Shown: one piece after another, positions 1 through 5,862 of the stretch | How positions within the stretch are numbered: the first letter of the stretch is position 1 | Layout of the letters: each line of letters begins with the position of its first letter | IMG/VR virus record: IMGVR_UViG_3300025636_000019 | Span: 1 to 30,206 of that record | Origin: a virus | Length of the DNA stretch: 30,206 nucleotides | Reading direction: 5' to 3' (one strand) | The notes under the pieces: generated by a model | The model's database searches: none | Told to the model about the DNA's origin: nothing | The model's input: the letters and a program-made list of their open reading frames with translations, nothing else | Program-made: the position numbers and the translations under genes

Positions 1-372
1 CTCTAGGGCTATTTCTCCGTCTAGTTGGTATTTCTCTCTGTACAAGTCTCCACGTTTCAGCATAGCACCAACACGATTGGCAACTGCAAGCTGTGTATTA
101 AGAACGTCCTGCTCGTTATCGTTACCGACAAACTCGTCCTCTGTGTCATCTTTAGATTCGTCTACCAAATCCATACAAAGCAAAGAAATGTTAAATAAAA
201 GCGTTTGTCCTCTATCAACTACGTTGTTCACAATGAAGTGCGACAAAGGAAAGATTGTTTGTTTGTTTAAATCAACCTCAAAGATGTTTCCGTATGTTAC
301 TGTATTGACAAACGGGTCTTTCAATAGTTCGTCTTTTAATTTGTCTGTAAGGTTATAGAATCCTTGTGCCAT
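1..372 (-). CDS. Conserved phage virion-assembly protein, C-terminus beyond window edge
   Basis: The frame opens with ATG at 370-372 (MAQGFYNLTDKLKDELL) and stays open for 124 codons to base 1, so it is a 5' fragment of a longer gene. It holds segments such as DPFVNTVTYGNIFEVDLN and FNISLLCMDLVDES, followed by NDNEQDVLNTQLAV and a basic RGDLYREKYQLDG stretch. From memory this pattern belongs to a conserved protein of Bacteroidota siphophages that sits among head-tail and tail genes; a tail-completion or connector role is inference from position. It follows the tail-assembly chaperone and is separated from it by a strong terminator hairpin at 394-420, so its expression must depend on read-through or another promoter. 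No promoter is visible in the 22 bp between hairpin and start. Confidence 0.75.
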   Translation of the reverse strand, partial: MAQGFYNLTDKLKDELLKDPFVNTVTYGNIFEVDLNKQTIFPLSHFIVNNVVDRGQTLLFNISLLCMDLVDESKDDTEDEFVGNDNEQDVLNTQLAVANRVGAMLKRGDLYREKYQLDGEIALE

Positions 373-393
373 TTTGTTTTTCTTTTAAAACAT

Positions 394-420
394 AAAAAAA
401 CCCCTATTGTTAAATAGAGG
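394..420 (-). terminator. Rho-independent terminator after the tail-assembly chaperone
   Basis: On the minus strand an 8-bp stem (CCTCTATT / AATAGGGG, one wobble pair) with a TAAC loop is followed directly by seven T residues. It lies between the stop of the frameshifted chaperone reading frame (442) and the start of the next gene (372), so it would reduce transcription into that gene. Confidence 0.85.
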
Positions 421-441
421 CTTATCATATGTGGTGCAGTT

Positions 442-1175
442 TTATTTGAAACTCTTTTTAATCTTCTTATTTTCGAACTCTGTCTTGTCTTTTAAGTAAG
501 CTAGATATAAATAACAAGCGTGTAATGGATAACGTGATACAGGAGTTCCTATTTCTACTCCGATAATTCTTTGAACTTTTTCATCAGCGAGTGCAACTGC
601 TTCTTCGTAATTTCCCCACTTTTTAGCAAATCCTTTGACTCCTTCTCCAACTCCTCCCCCAAATAGTTCGGGATAGCTTTCAGCAATCCGTTCGTTAAAT
701 TGTAAAAAAAAACCGTTGCACCTAGTACAACCGATAAAGGTGCTTGTTTCATAACCTCCGAATATCTCGAAGAACCCTCGTAATCCTCAATCAAATATTT
801 ACCTCTTTGCTCGTGTATAATTGGTCGATACATTACCGCCATAGCCTTGTTCATATTGTCAAAGTCATTTAAGTACGTTGTAAGGTCTTTATTCTCCCCG
901 TAGGTTATACTATCCAACTTTGGGATGAAACCGTATTTAACACCATTTAAAACGAATGTAGGAGTAAACTGCTTGTCTTGTTCAAAGACTGAATTTATCT
1001 GTTCTGCAAATCCCTCTATCTTATCAGCAGGCAACATATTAAGTTCCTTCTGTGAAATGTTTAAGAACGTTGTGAGTGTTTGGTCTATCGTTGGTTCTTC
1101 TATCTTGCTAAATACTTGGTATTGCTCTAGCGTTATATCGTCAAGGCTTTCGGGAATTGTTATCTCTATTCTCAT
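442..1175 (-). CDS. Predicted -1 frameshift fusion of the tail-assembly chaperone (GT-like, 244 aa)
   Basis: The -1 frame relative to the chaperone at 555-1175 is open far upstream of the chaperone stop and continues 113 nt beyond it, to a TAA at 442-444. It has no usable ATG of its own. A run of nine T residues (704-712) is read in frame 0 as GTT TTT TTT TAC and is a good site for a -1 slip (T TTT TTT). Slipping there gives frame-0 residues 1-157 followed by 87 residues that look like protein, including FAKKWGNYEEAVALA, YPLHACYLYLAYLKDK and a basic end, KKIKKSFK. Tail-assembly chaperones of many siphophages make a short G and a long GT product by -1 frameshifting; the GT extension recruits tail-tube subunits to the tape measure. 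Transcriptional slippage adding one U would give the same product. Confidence 0.7.
555..1175 (-). CDS. Tail-assembly chaperone, short (G-like) form, 206 aa
   Basis: This is the frame-0 product of the chaperone locus. It begins MRIEITIPESLDDITLEQYQ and has the central motif YGENKDLTTYLNDF, then YRPIIHEQRGKYLIEDYEGS and the hydrophobic VVLGATVFFYNLTNGLLKAI. I recall this pattern from tail-assembly chaperone-like proteins of Flavobacteriia phages. It overlaps the upstream gene by 4 bp (ATGA at 1172-1175), which suggests translational coupling. In siphophages the chaperone binds the tape measure and keeps it soluble until the tail tube polymerises. Unusually, the tape measure here is not next in order within the window; it lies at 24963-26930, which would be downstream only if the genome is circular or continues past the left edge. 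Confidence 0.75.
   Translation of the reverse strand: MRIEITIPESLDDITLEQYQVFSKIEEPTIDQTLTTFLNISQKELNMLPADKIEGFAEQINSVFEQDKQFTPTFVLNGVKYGFIPKLDSITYGENKDLTTYLNDFDNMNKAMAVMYRPIIHEQRGKYLIEDYEGSSRYSEVMKQAPLSVVLGATVFFYNLTNGLLKAIPNYLGEELEKESKDLLKSGEITKKQLHSLMKKFKELSE
704..712 (-). other. T9 slippery run, candidate -1 frameshift site
   Basis: Nine consecutive T residues on the coding strand are read as GTT TTT TTT TAC in frame 0 of the tail-assembly chaperone. Both the P-site and A-site UUU codons can re-pair after a -1 slip. The site lies upstream of the KKWGNY segment of the -1 frame, so a slip here includes that apparently conserved segment. Confidence 0.65.
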
Positions 1176-1402
1176 TTTAATTGCTTTGCGTAATGGTTGT
1201 ACAATTTAATTATCTGCTTGTTTAGTTCTCCGTCTTTTTGGCTGTATAAATGTTCTCCGATTCTTGCCTTTCCGTTCTTTGTTACTTGTATCTTACACTT
1301 TCCAAATCTAGCAGTTTCCTGTGGCACAGCTTCGACCTTGATTCCATTCTTTAAGCATTTAGACATCGCTAAAATGTCCTGCATTTCTTTTGTGACAGGC
1401 AT
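1172..1402 (-). CDS. Hypothetical protein upstream of the tail-assembly chaperone (76 aa)
   Basis: I place the start at 1402 (MPVTKEMQDILAMSKCLKN) rather than the in-frame ATG at 1441. The upstream 29-aa gene ends at 1405, leaving a tidy 2-bp gap, and the extra 13 residues would overlap that gene. The protein is lysine-rich, has no transmembrane segment and contains TARFGKCKIQVTKNGKARI. Its stop overlaps the chaperone start as ATGA. I do not recognise a family. Its place between a promoter-proximal micro-operon and the chaperone suggests a late or virion-assembly role, which is inference only. Confidence 0.7.
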   Translation of the reverse strand: MPVTKEMQDILAMSKCLKNGIKVEAVPQETARFGKCKIQVTKNGKARIGEHLYSQKDGELNKQIIKLYNHYAKQLK

Positions 1403-1404
1403 AA

Positions 1405-1494
1405 CTATATGTAAAATGCTATTCCAAAAAACGCTGCCCAATACAGCATACTATATATTAATAGTTCCCAGTTACTTTCCTTTCCTGCTTTCAT
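1405..1494 (-). CDS. 29-aa single-span membrane peptide
   Basis: The ORF starts at 1494 (MKAGKESNWE) and continues as one hydrophobic, aromatic-rich segment, LLIYSMLYWAAFFGIAFYI, to TAG at 1405-1407. The charged N-terminus with a C-terminal membrane span suggests a tail-anchored micropeptide. It sits 4 bp after the coiled-coil gene at 1499-1627 and 2 bp before the gene starting at 1402. This gap-free fit is the main reason to believe it. No function can be assigned. Confidence 0.55.
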   Translation of the reverse strand: MKAGKESNWELLIYSMLYWAAFFGIAFYI

Positions 1495-1498
1495 AATA

Positions 1499-1627
1499 TT
1501 ACTTTTTAAAGTTTTGTTGTTGGCAATATGATAATTGCATTTTTAAATTCTTTGCTTGTGTTCTTACCTTTTCAAGTTCAACCTCCAAGGCTTTTATTCT
1601 TGCTTTTAGATATTCTTCTTGTTCCAT
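1499..1627 (-). CDS. 42-aa coiled-coil protein, first gene after a promoter (paralogue of 13418-13546)
   Basis: The protein starts MEQEEYLKARIKALEVELEK and is almost entirely a charged amphipathic helix with a heptad-like spacing of L, I and V, ending YCQQQNFKK. It aligns without gaps over 42 residues with the protein at 13418-13546, sharing ME, RI.ALE.E, LK.QL, QQ and F. It is the first gene after the promoter at 1652-1682, with a leader of about 20 nt. The function is unknown; a dimeric or oligomeric helical adaptor, or a leader-type gene, are possibilities. The short length lowers certainty, but the paralogue in the same promoter-proximal position raises it. Confidence 0.65.
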   Translation of the reverse strand: MEQEEYLKARIKALEVELEKVRTQAKNLKMQLSYCQQQNFKK

Positions 1628-1651
1628 TGGTTTGAGTTTTAAATTATGTTA

Positions 1652-1682
1652 CAAAGATAGACCTTTTTAATAAACCACCAAA
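1652..1682 (-). promoter_or_regulatory. Bacteroidota-type promoter for the chaperone transcription unit
   Basis: On the minus strand TTTG (1682-1679) is followed after 19 bp by TATCTTTG (1659-1652). This matches the Bacteroidota primary-sigma consensus TTTG - 19-21 bp - TAnnTTTG. It lies in the gap after the large terminase stop (1710), and transcription would start near 1646, just ahead of the coiled-coil gene at 1627. It is the only good promoter I see for the leftmost transcription unit. Confidence 0.8.
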
Positions 1683-1709
1683 CTTTTTTTAACTTTTTTT
1701 TACTTTTTG

Positions 1710-2894
1710 TTAATAAACGAAGTATTGCCCTTTGTTCGGATTCTCTAATTGTGAAGTGATAGCGTAACGTGCAGCATCAATACAATGGTCAAAATTTCGA
1801 ATCGGTTTGTTTACTGTATTTCCTTCTCTGTCTTTCATCCACGTATAGGATTGTAGTTCTTTGATGAGGTTCTTACTTGACCTTGTAACAAAGATTTTGT
1901 TCTGATTGATTAAGTTGATTCCGTAAACGATTGAATCCTTTCCTTTGGTGCAGGGCAATACTGTATGACCGTAGGTGTTAAGTTCAGCTATTGATTTCGG
2001 TTCTGCTGAATCTGCATAAACCACATCCCTAATCCCCTTTGATTTGAATAAGTCTGATATATCACTGTTGAGCATTTTCTTTTGGTATATAACCTCGTCA
2101 AATATATAAGCATCGTTGTATTTGTATAAGCCTATCAATGTTGTAGGGTCGTTGCTATATCCAAAGTCCATTCCGTAACACAATAACCTTGCCTCTGTTG
2201 GTAAATCTATTTCTTTCCAATCGGTAATGCATACGCCATCTAAAGAACCTACTTGACCTAGTCCGTAAACCTTCCACCAATTCGCCCAATACGTGCTTTC
2301 TTTTGCCTTTTCTTTTGCTGATTCTATATCTGCCACAATAGTATCGGGAAGCGCTTCGTTGTCTAGGTATGTAAGTGTAATAAAATCTGCATCGTCGTTT
2401 CCAACTACTTCGGTGTGCGCCCAAAAGTTTGCCGTCGGGTTGAAGTCAATCCATATATCTCCGCTCGTTCTTATCGAGAGTTGGTTGTAGGCTTCAAATG
2501 GTACGTTGTTAGCTTCGTTTATGTACAAAGTATTACGTCTAGCACCTCGTAGCTTATCGGGTTGCTCTACGCTAAAGAATTCGATATATGAGCCGTTTGT
2601 AAATGTATATTTTAAAGACGACCTATTCCAATGACTATCCCTGTATCTTCCTGTCATCATCATCAGTTTAAGAAAGTCCTTAATAGCGCCCCTACGCAAA
2701 TGCGGTATTGATTCAGATACAACAGAGATTTCAAGCATATCATTTTTGGTTGCTTGGTTTATTAACGCTAAAAGAATAGAGAAAGTTTTAGAAGCTGATG
2801 TTCCTCCTTGAATTACTTTTTTTCTTCCTCCTAGCTCTTGTATTTTTAAAATCTTTTTAAGCGCAGTAGTTATCTCTATGCTAGAGTTATTCAT
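1710..2894 (-). CDS. terL: Terminase large subunit (TerL), 394 aa
   Basis: TerL is the ATPase and nuclease of the DNA-packaging motor at the portal. The N-terminal ATPase domain has a Walker A-like GGTSASKT at residues 30-37 and a Walker B LYINEA around 123-128. The C-terminal RNase H-like nuclease shows YGMDFGYSNDP (about 240-250), VVYADSAEP (about 291-299) and DHCIDAARYA (about 369-378), supplying the three acidic metal ligands. The length is normal for a short TerL with nothing missing. It overlaps the small terminase gene by 8 bp. Packaging genes here close the early block instead of opening the structural block; the chaperone operon begins at its own promoter just downstream. Confidence 0.95.
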   Translation of the reverse strand: MNNSSIEITTALKKILKIQELGGRKKVIQGGTSASKTFSILLALINQATKNDMLEISVVSESIPHLRRGAIKDFLKLMMMTGRYRDSHWNRSSLKYTFTNGSYIEFFSVEQPDKLRGARRNTLYINEANNVPFEAYNQLSIRTSGDIWIDFNPTANFWAHTEVVGNDDADFITLTYLDNEALPDTIVADIESAKEKAKESTYWANWWKVYGLGQVGSLDGVCITDWKEIDLPTEARLLCYGMDFGYSNDPTTLIGLYKYNDAYIFDEVIYQKKMLNSDISDLFKSKGIRDVVYADSAEPKSIAELNTYGHTVLPCTKGKDSIVYGINLINQNKIFVTRSSKNLIKELQSYTWMKDREGNTVNKPIRNFDHCIDAARYAITSQLENPNKGQYFVY

Positions 2895-3153
2895 TAAAGT
2901 CTATGTTAAACAGTGGTTGCTCTGCGTTTATAGTAACGTCTTTAGTTTCTTTTGGCTTCCCGTACATATAGTTCATATACATTTGCAAGGCTTTGAAGTC
3001 GCCTTCATCTATCTTTGATTTTAGGACTTTGATAGCTTCGTCTTTGTCAATGTGTTTGTTCAGCATCTCGATTAACTGCATTTCTTCTGACTTGCTTTTG
3101 CGTCCTGCTTTACCTTTATGTCCTTTGTTGTTTTTTCTTCCGTCCATAATCAA
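2887..3153 (-). CDS. terS: Probable terminase small subunit, 88 aa
   Basis: The protein is small and basic at the N-terminus (DGRKNNKGHKGKAGRKSK), followed by helical segments, EEMQLIEMLNKHI and DFKALQMYMNYMYGKPKE. This resembles the N-terminal and helical core of small terminases of phages infecting Bacteroidota, where a YGKP or YGRP motif is common. It recognises phage DNA and loads TerL. Its 3' end overlaps terL by 8 bp, the usual arrangement. The start could also be the second ATG at 3147. No promoter is evident in the 50 bp before it. Confidence 0.8.
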   Translation of the reverse strand: MIMDGRKNNKGHKGKAGRKSKSEEMQLIEMLNKHIDKDEAIKVLKSKIDEGDFKALQMYMNYMYGKPKETKDVTINAEQPLFNIDFNE

Positions 3154-3203
3154 ATAAAATCATTATTGATTCTTTAATTTAAAACAATTTAAAAGTCTAG
3201 TTG

Positions 3204-3365
3204 TTAATTGTCAGCGTAAACCATTGTAAATACCACTTGAAATATTCCTAGGTATAGTACGTGGTCTACTTCATAAACTCCTTCCCCTCTAAACTCGTAA
3301 GGTCTAATTCCAAACACTAAACCTTTTACTATTCCTATTTTAAATTCCCACCCTTGTAGTTCCAT
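3204..3365 (-). CDS. 53-aa hypothetical protein
   Basis: The ORF starts at 3365 (MELQGWEFKIGIVKGLVFGI) and ends with TAA at 3204-3206. It contains RPYEFRGEGVYEVDHVLYLG and is rich in aromatic and beta-branched residues, with no clear membrane span and no recognised motif. It fills the gap between the methyltransferase (stop 3377) and the terminase pair, with an 11-bp spacing to the former, consistent with the packed gene layout. The function is unknown. Confidence 0.6.
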   Translation of the reverse strand: MELQGWEFKIGIVKGLVFGIRPYEFRGEGVYEVDHVLYLGIFQVVFTMVYADN

Positions 3366-3376
3366 TTCTTTTCTTT

Positions 3377-3973
3377 TTAAAACATTCGTATTTGTTGTTG
3401 GTGTTCTTGGATTCTTTTCATAGCTTTTTCATAGTATTCTTTGTCTAATTCACAAGCTGTTAAATCATAACCTAAATTATGACAAGCTAAAGCTATGCTT
3501 CCACTTCCTAAATGTGTATCGAGTATTTTATCGCCTTCTTTGGCGTACTGCATTAACAAAAATTCATAAAGTTTTACAGGTTTTTGAGTGGGGTGTACTC
3601 TATTTGGGTCTTGTGGTGCAATTTCAATCCATTTAGATGTAGTTCCTAAATTTTCAGATAAACTTGCTATTTCAACCATTGACATTGTAAAGTTTATGCC
3701 TATTGTTTTCTTTTTCCAAGCTACAAATCCTTTCCATTGTGGTAATTCAAAGTTATTAGCGCCCCATATTATTTGTTCTTTACTCACTCTAAATAACTCA
3801 TTCCAATACTCTTGTGTTGGTCGCCCCTCTAAACTTTTCATAGAACCATTTGCCCTCATATCCTTTGTCGGTTGGTTTTCATCCCTATATGGCGGGTCTA
3901 CAATTGCAAGGTCAAAGTGGTTATCTTCATACCTTGCCATTAGTTCCATATTATCTTCGTTTGTTATTTTCAT
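3377..3973 (-). CDS. DNA N6-adenine methyltransferase (beta-type order), 198 aa
   Basis: The protein transfers a methyl group from S-adenosylmethionine to DNA adenine. Catalytic motif IV, DPPY, is at residues 26-29 near the N-terminus. HPTQKP is at 127-132 and the SAM-binding segment LDTHLGSGS at about 151-159, giving the motif order of beta-class enzymes. No restriction enzyme gene is adjacent, so it is an orphan methyltransferase, most likely protecting phage DNA from host restriction or timing packaging or replication. It overlaps the upstream 27-aa membrane peptide by ATGA (3970-3973). The target site cannot be read from the sequence. Confidence 0.92.
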   Translation of the reverse strand: MKITNEDNMELMARYEDNHFDLAIVDPPYRDENQPTKDMRANGSMKSLEGRPTQEYWNELFRVSKEQIIWGANNFELPQWKGFVAWKKKTIGINFTMSMVEIASLSENLGTTSKWIEIAPQDPNRVHPTQKPVKLYEFLLMQYAKEGDKILDTHLGSGSIALACHNLGYDLTACELDKEYYEKAMKRIQEHQQQIRMF

Positions 3974-4053
3974 AGTTGTATTTTTATAATTGTTATTATT
4001 AGCCCTAAAAAGACCACTATAAGCGTTCCGATTATTATTGTGTCTGTTGTCAT
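3970..4053 (-). CDS. 27-aa single-span membrane peptide
   Basis: The ORF MTTDTIIIGTLIVVFLGLII, ending TIIKIQL, is one hydrophobic helix. It is joined to both neighbours by 4-bp ATGA overlaps: its start overlaps the stop of the zinc-ribbon gene (4050-4053) and its stop overlaps the methyltransferase start (3970-3973). Two such junctions are unlikely by chance for a spurious ORF, so translational coupling is probable. The function is unknown; an inner-membrane peptide is the only supported statement. Confidence 0.6.
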   Translation of the reverse strand: MTTDTIIIGTLIVVFLGLIITIIKIQL

Positions 4054-4190
4054 AATTCTATCTTTGTTTTATTGTTATCACGTTCCCTTAACAAACCCAA
4101 TTCGGTAAAACACGTCTTACAAAGACCCTTGTAGTTTATTTTAGAATCGCACCTTATACAATCTATAATTTCCTTTTTCTTATTTGTCAT
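4050..4190 (-). CDS. 46-aa putative zinc-ribbon protein
   Basis: The sequence starts MTNKKKEIIDCIRCDSKINY and continues KGLCKTCFTELG. Two CxxC pairs (CIRC and CKTC) about 16 residues apart make a small zinc ribbon that could bind nucleic acid or protein. The ORF lies directly after the 77-aa gene (3-bp gap) and overlaps the next micropeptide by ATGA. No family is recognised. Confidence 0.65.
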   Translation of the reverse strand: MTNKKKEIIDCIRCDSKINYKGLCKTCFTELGLLRERDNNKTKIEL

Positions 4191-4192
4191 AA

Positions 4193-4426
4193 TTATATAT
4201 TTTTACTTATTATTGTAGATACTAAATCTTTTAATTCTTCAATACCTTTGATTGTATTAAACCACAATTGATGTTCTTCATTAAACACCTTTATGCTTAT
4301 TTCTTTGCCCTTCTTTATTTCTATGGAAATATTATCCATATCATAAATCATTTGCTTTTGTTCTTCAGTCACGTCATCTGACCAATCAAAGTCTATAAAC
4401 TTTTTAGCTACTTGTTCATTTGTCAT
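4193..4426 (-). CDS. Hypothetical acidic protein, 77 aa
   Basis: The sequence begins MTNEQVAKKFIDFDWSDDVT and contains SIEIKKGKEISIKVFNEEHQ. It is predominantly acidic with alternating hydrophobic residues in the second half, suggesting a small alpha/beta fold. Its start overlaps the stop of the upstream gene as ATGA (4423-4426). No family is recognised. Confidence 0.65.
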   Translation of the reverse strand: MTNEQVAKKFIDFDWSDDVTEEQKQMIYDMDNISIEIKKGKEISIKVFNEEHQLWFNTIKGIEELKDLVSTIISKNI

Positions 4427-4839
4427 AGTTTACTTTTTAATTCATTTACAAACCTTCTTAAGTCTTTTACAGGTATCTTATTTCTTGCTCTAAATCCCTC
4501 TACAAAGTTAGCGTAAGGACAACCTGACCTTTTATTATAGGTATCTTTATCCGTTAACTCTATACCTGTGATGGTGCATTTCTTTGGCTCTGCATAAGCA
4601 GGATGCTCCAACATTGAATTAAAGTAAGCTATACCTATATCTTCAGCAGGAATGCCTACCTCTTCTGTCTTTAATTTCTCTATGTACAGGGTTGCATCCA
4701 TCAGCTCTTCCTGAAGGTGTGTAAGCCATTCAAAGACGTTTAAATCATCTCTCTCTAACGTTGTACCATATTTTCTAATTCCTTCGTTAGAACGTAGCTT
4801 ATACGCCCCTAACACTCTGTTTACTATCTTATCTTCCAT
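4423..4839 (-). CDS. Conserved phage protein with MazG-like helical segment, 138 aa
   Basis: The N-terminal half has YGTTLERDDLNVFEWLTHL followed by QEELMDATLYIEKL, a pattern I associate with a widespread small phage protein related to all-alpha NTP pyrophosphohydrolases; the EEL.DA segment is reminiscent of the EExxD metal site. The C-terminal half (from about residue 62) is different, with two Cys residues in KKCTITGIEL and KRSGCPYANF. This looks like a fusion or an extended family member. Activity on nucleotides is possible but not established here. It overlaps the downstream gene by ATGA. Confidence 0.7.
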   Translation of the reverse strand: MEDKIVNRVLGAYKLRSNEGIRKYGTTLERDDLNVFEWLTHLQEELMDATLYIEKLKTEEVGIPAEDIGIAYFNSMLEHPAYAEPKKCTITGIELTDKDTYNKRSGCPYANFVEGFRARNKIPVKDLRRFVNELKSKL

Positions 4840-4840
4840 A

Positions 4841-5041
4841 TTATTGTTTATTGTAAAAATGTTCGTAAAGTTCCCATATCTTTTTCTCTGATTCTTTGAT
4901 TGAGTAAATCACATCGCTCTTTATTATTTGACCTTTGTAATCTACTTCTATCCTTACTGACTTCTTCGACACAGGAGTGTTGTATATCTTTATCTCGTTC
5001 TTGAAGCAGTATTGTTGTGCCTTGTAATTATAGCTGTTCAT
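4841..5041 (-). CDS. Hypothetical protein, 66 aa
   Basis: The sequence is a basic small protein, MNSYNYKAQQYCFKNEIKIY, with VSKKSVRIEVDYKGQIIKSD and a helical end, ESEKKIWELYEHFYNKQ. The stop lies 1 bp before the next gene's start. No motif is recognised, and its role within the early operon is unknown. Confidence 0.6.
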   Translation of the reverse strand: MNSYNYKAQQYCFKNEIKIYNTPVSKKSVRIEVDYKGQIIKSDVIYSIKESEKKIWELYEHFYNKQ

Positions 5042-5120
5042 TTATTGCATCAAATATTGTTATCTGATTATCTTTTGGTTTATCTTGCAGCCTTTCGAGT
5101 ATCTCATCCAAAAATTCCAT
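5028..5120 (-). CDS. Possible 30-aa peptide
   Basis: A 30-codon frame (MEFLDEILERLQDKPKDNQI, ending TIFDAINEQL) bridges the 62-bp gap between the genes ending at 5104 and starting at 5041, overlapping them by 17 and 14 bp. The composition is protein-like and amphipathic. It may be a translational coupler. The short length makes it uncertain. Confidence 0.4.
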   Translation of the reverse strand: MEFLDEILERLQDKPKDNQITIFDAINEQL

Positions 5121-5487
5121 ATTGCTCTGTCTTCTTTCTGTAAAACTCAATCAACTCATTAAGCTCAACTATTTTTAACTTTAACCTGTCATTCTCTTTC
5201 TGTAATGATGGGGCAGAACTTAACGTTCTTTTCATATTGTCATAGTAGTTCTTAAACTTTAACTCGTACATAGCATCATAAAATGTATTGTTTAATGCAT
5301 TAAGAACACTTGCGTGGGCTTTAAGCCCTAGAAGGTCTGCAAGGTCTTGAGTGCCTAATTCAGTAAACTCTCTACACAACTTAATGAATACCGCTCTTGG
5401 ATATACGTAGTTTCTCTTCCTTGATGATGTATCGAGTGTTACATCAAAATCCTTCTCAATTCTCTTTTTAATCTCTAATGCTGTCAT
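5104..5487 (-). CDS. DnaA domain IV-like DNA-binding protein with C-terminal coiled coil, 127 aa
   Basis: Residues about 28-68 (PRAVFIKLCREFTELGTQDL, then ADLLGLKAHASVLNALNN) follow the pattern of the C-terminal DNA-binding domain of the replication initiator DnaA: a helix with R..A...L.RE.T, the L..IG..LG turn, and a signature resembling HSTVLHA, here HASVLNA. Residues about 95-120 form a charged coiled coil (LQKENDRLKLKIVELNELIE). There is no AAA+ ATPase domain, so this is not DnaA itself. It could bind DnaA-box-like sites in the phage or host origin. It overlaps the upstream gene by 20 bp. The family assignment is from pattern only. Confidence 0.6.
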   Translation of the reverse strand: MTALEIKKRIEKDFDVTLDTSSRKRNYVYPRAVFIKLCREFTELGTQDLADLLGLKAHASVLNALNNTFYDAMYELKFKNYYDNMKRTLSSAPSLQKENDRLKLKIVELNELIEFYRKKTEQYGIFG

Positions 5488-5671
5488 CGTTTTCTTCTTT
5501 TGTTAATTCGTCTATTGCTAATTTAATACCTGCACAAGTTAAGTACAGTTCCCTTTCTTCGTAAAGCTCAAGTAATTCTGTTAGGTTATCTATTGTGAAT
5601 CCTTCATCGTACAAGGACAAGGAATCTCTATACCCATACATTATTATCTCTTGCCTGCTTTCTTCTGTCAT
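5468..5671 (-). CDS. Hypothetical acidic protein, 67 aa
   Basis: I place the start at 5671 (MTEESRQEIIMYGYRDSLSL) because that ATG overlaps the upstream stop as ATGA (5668-5671); the longer frame from 5707 would overlap the upstream gene by 40 bp. The protein is strongly acidic (LTELLELYEEREL, KEENDDSIRD). No family is recognised. It may be a small helical early protein. Confidence 0.65.
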   Translation of the reverse strand: MTEESRQEIIMYGYRDSLSLYDEGFTIDNLTELLELYEERELYLTCAGIKLAIDELTKEENDDSIRD

Positions 5672-5862
5672 AAAACATTCATTATTCTTTTCATTTTGAA
5701 TTGGCAAAACTGCAAGGAGTCCCTCCCATACATAGCCATAACATCGTAGTATTCTTTGTCCCTAATCTTCTTCCAATCGTCAAGAGTCCAATGTTCTGTT
5801 AACAAAAAGAACTCTTTGCTGTATCCGTCTAATCTTTGTAATATTCTATCTCTTTCTGTCAT
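5668..5862 (-). CDS. Hypothetical protein, 64 aa
   Basis: The sequence starts MTERDRILQRLDGYSKEFFL and includes WTLDDWKKIRDKEYYDVMAM. It is aromatic-rich, charged and probably all-helical. The start overlaps the stop of the RecE-like exonuclease as ATGA (5859-5862), so it is translated from the same message. The function is unknown. Confidence 0.65.
   Translation of the reverse strand: MTERDRILQRLDGYSKEFFLLTEHWTLDDWKKIRDKEYYDVMAMYGRDSLQFCQFKMKRIMNVL

Noticed and set aside
576-582. G AAA AAG near the end of the chaperone gene as the -1 frameshift site
   Set aside because: The P-site codon would re-pair poorly (AAA to GAA), and a slip here would leave out the KKWGNY segment of the -1 frame, which looks like the conserved part. 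The T9 run upstream is a better site. It remains a possible alternative.
2155-2424. Minus-strand frame inside the large terminase
   Set aside because: It lies in another frame of terL, whose motifs are intact across this stretch, and its Arg-rich composition is that of a shadow frame.
3151-3187. Promoter before the small terminase
   Set aside because: TTTATTTG differs from TAnnTTTG at an important position, the nearest TTG is 26 bp away and the element overlaps the start codon.
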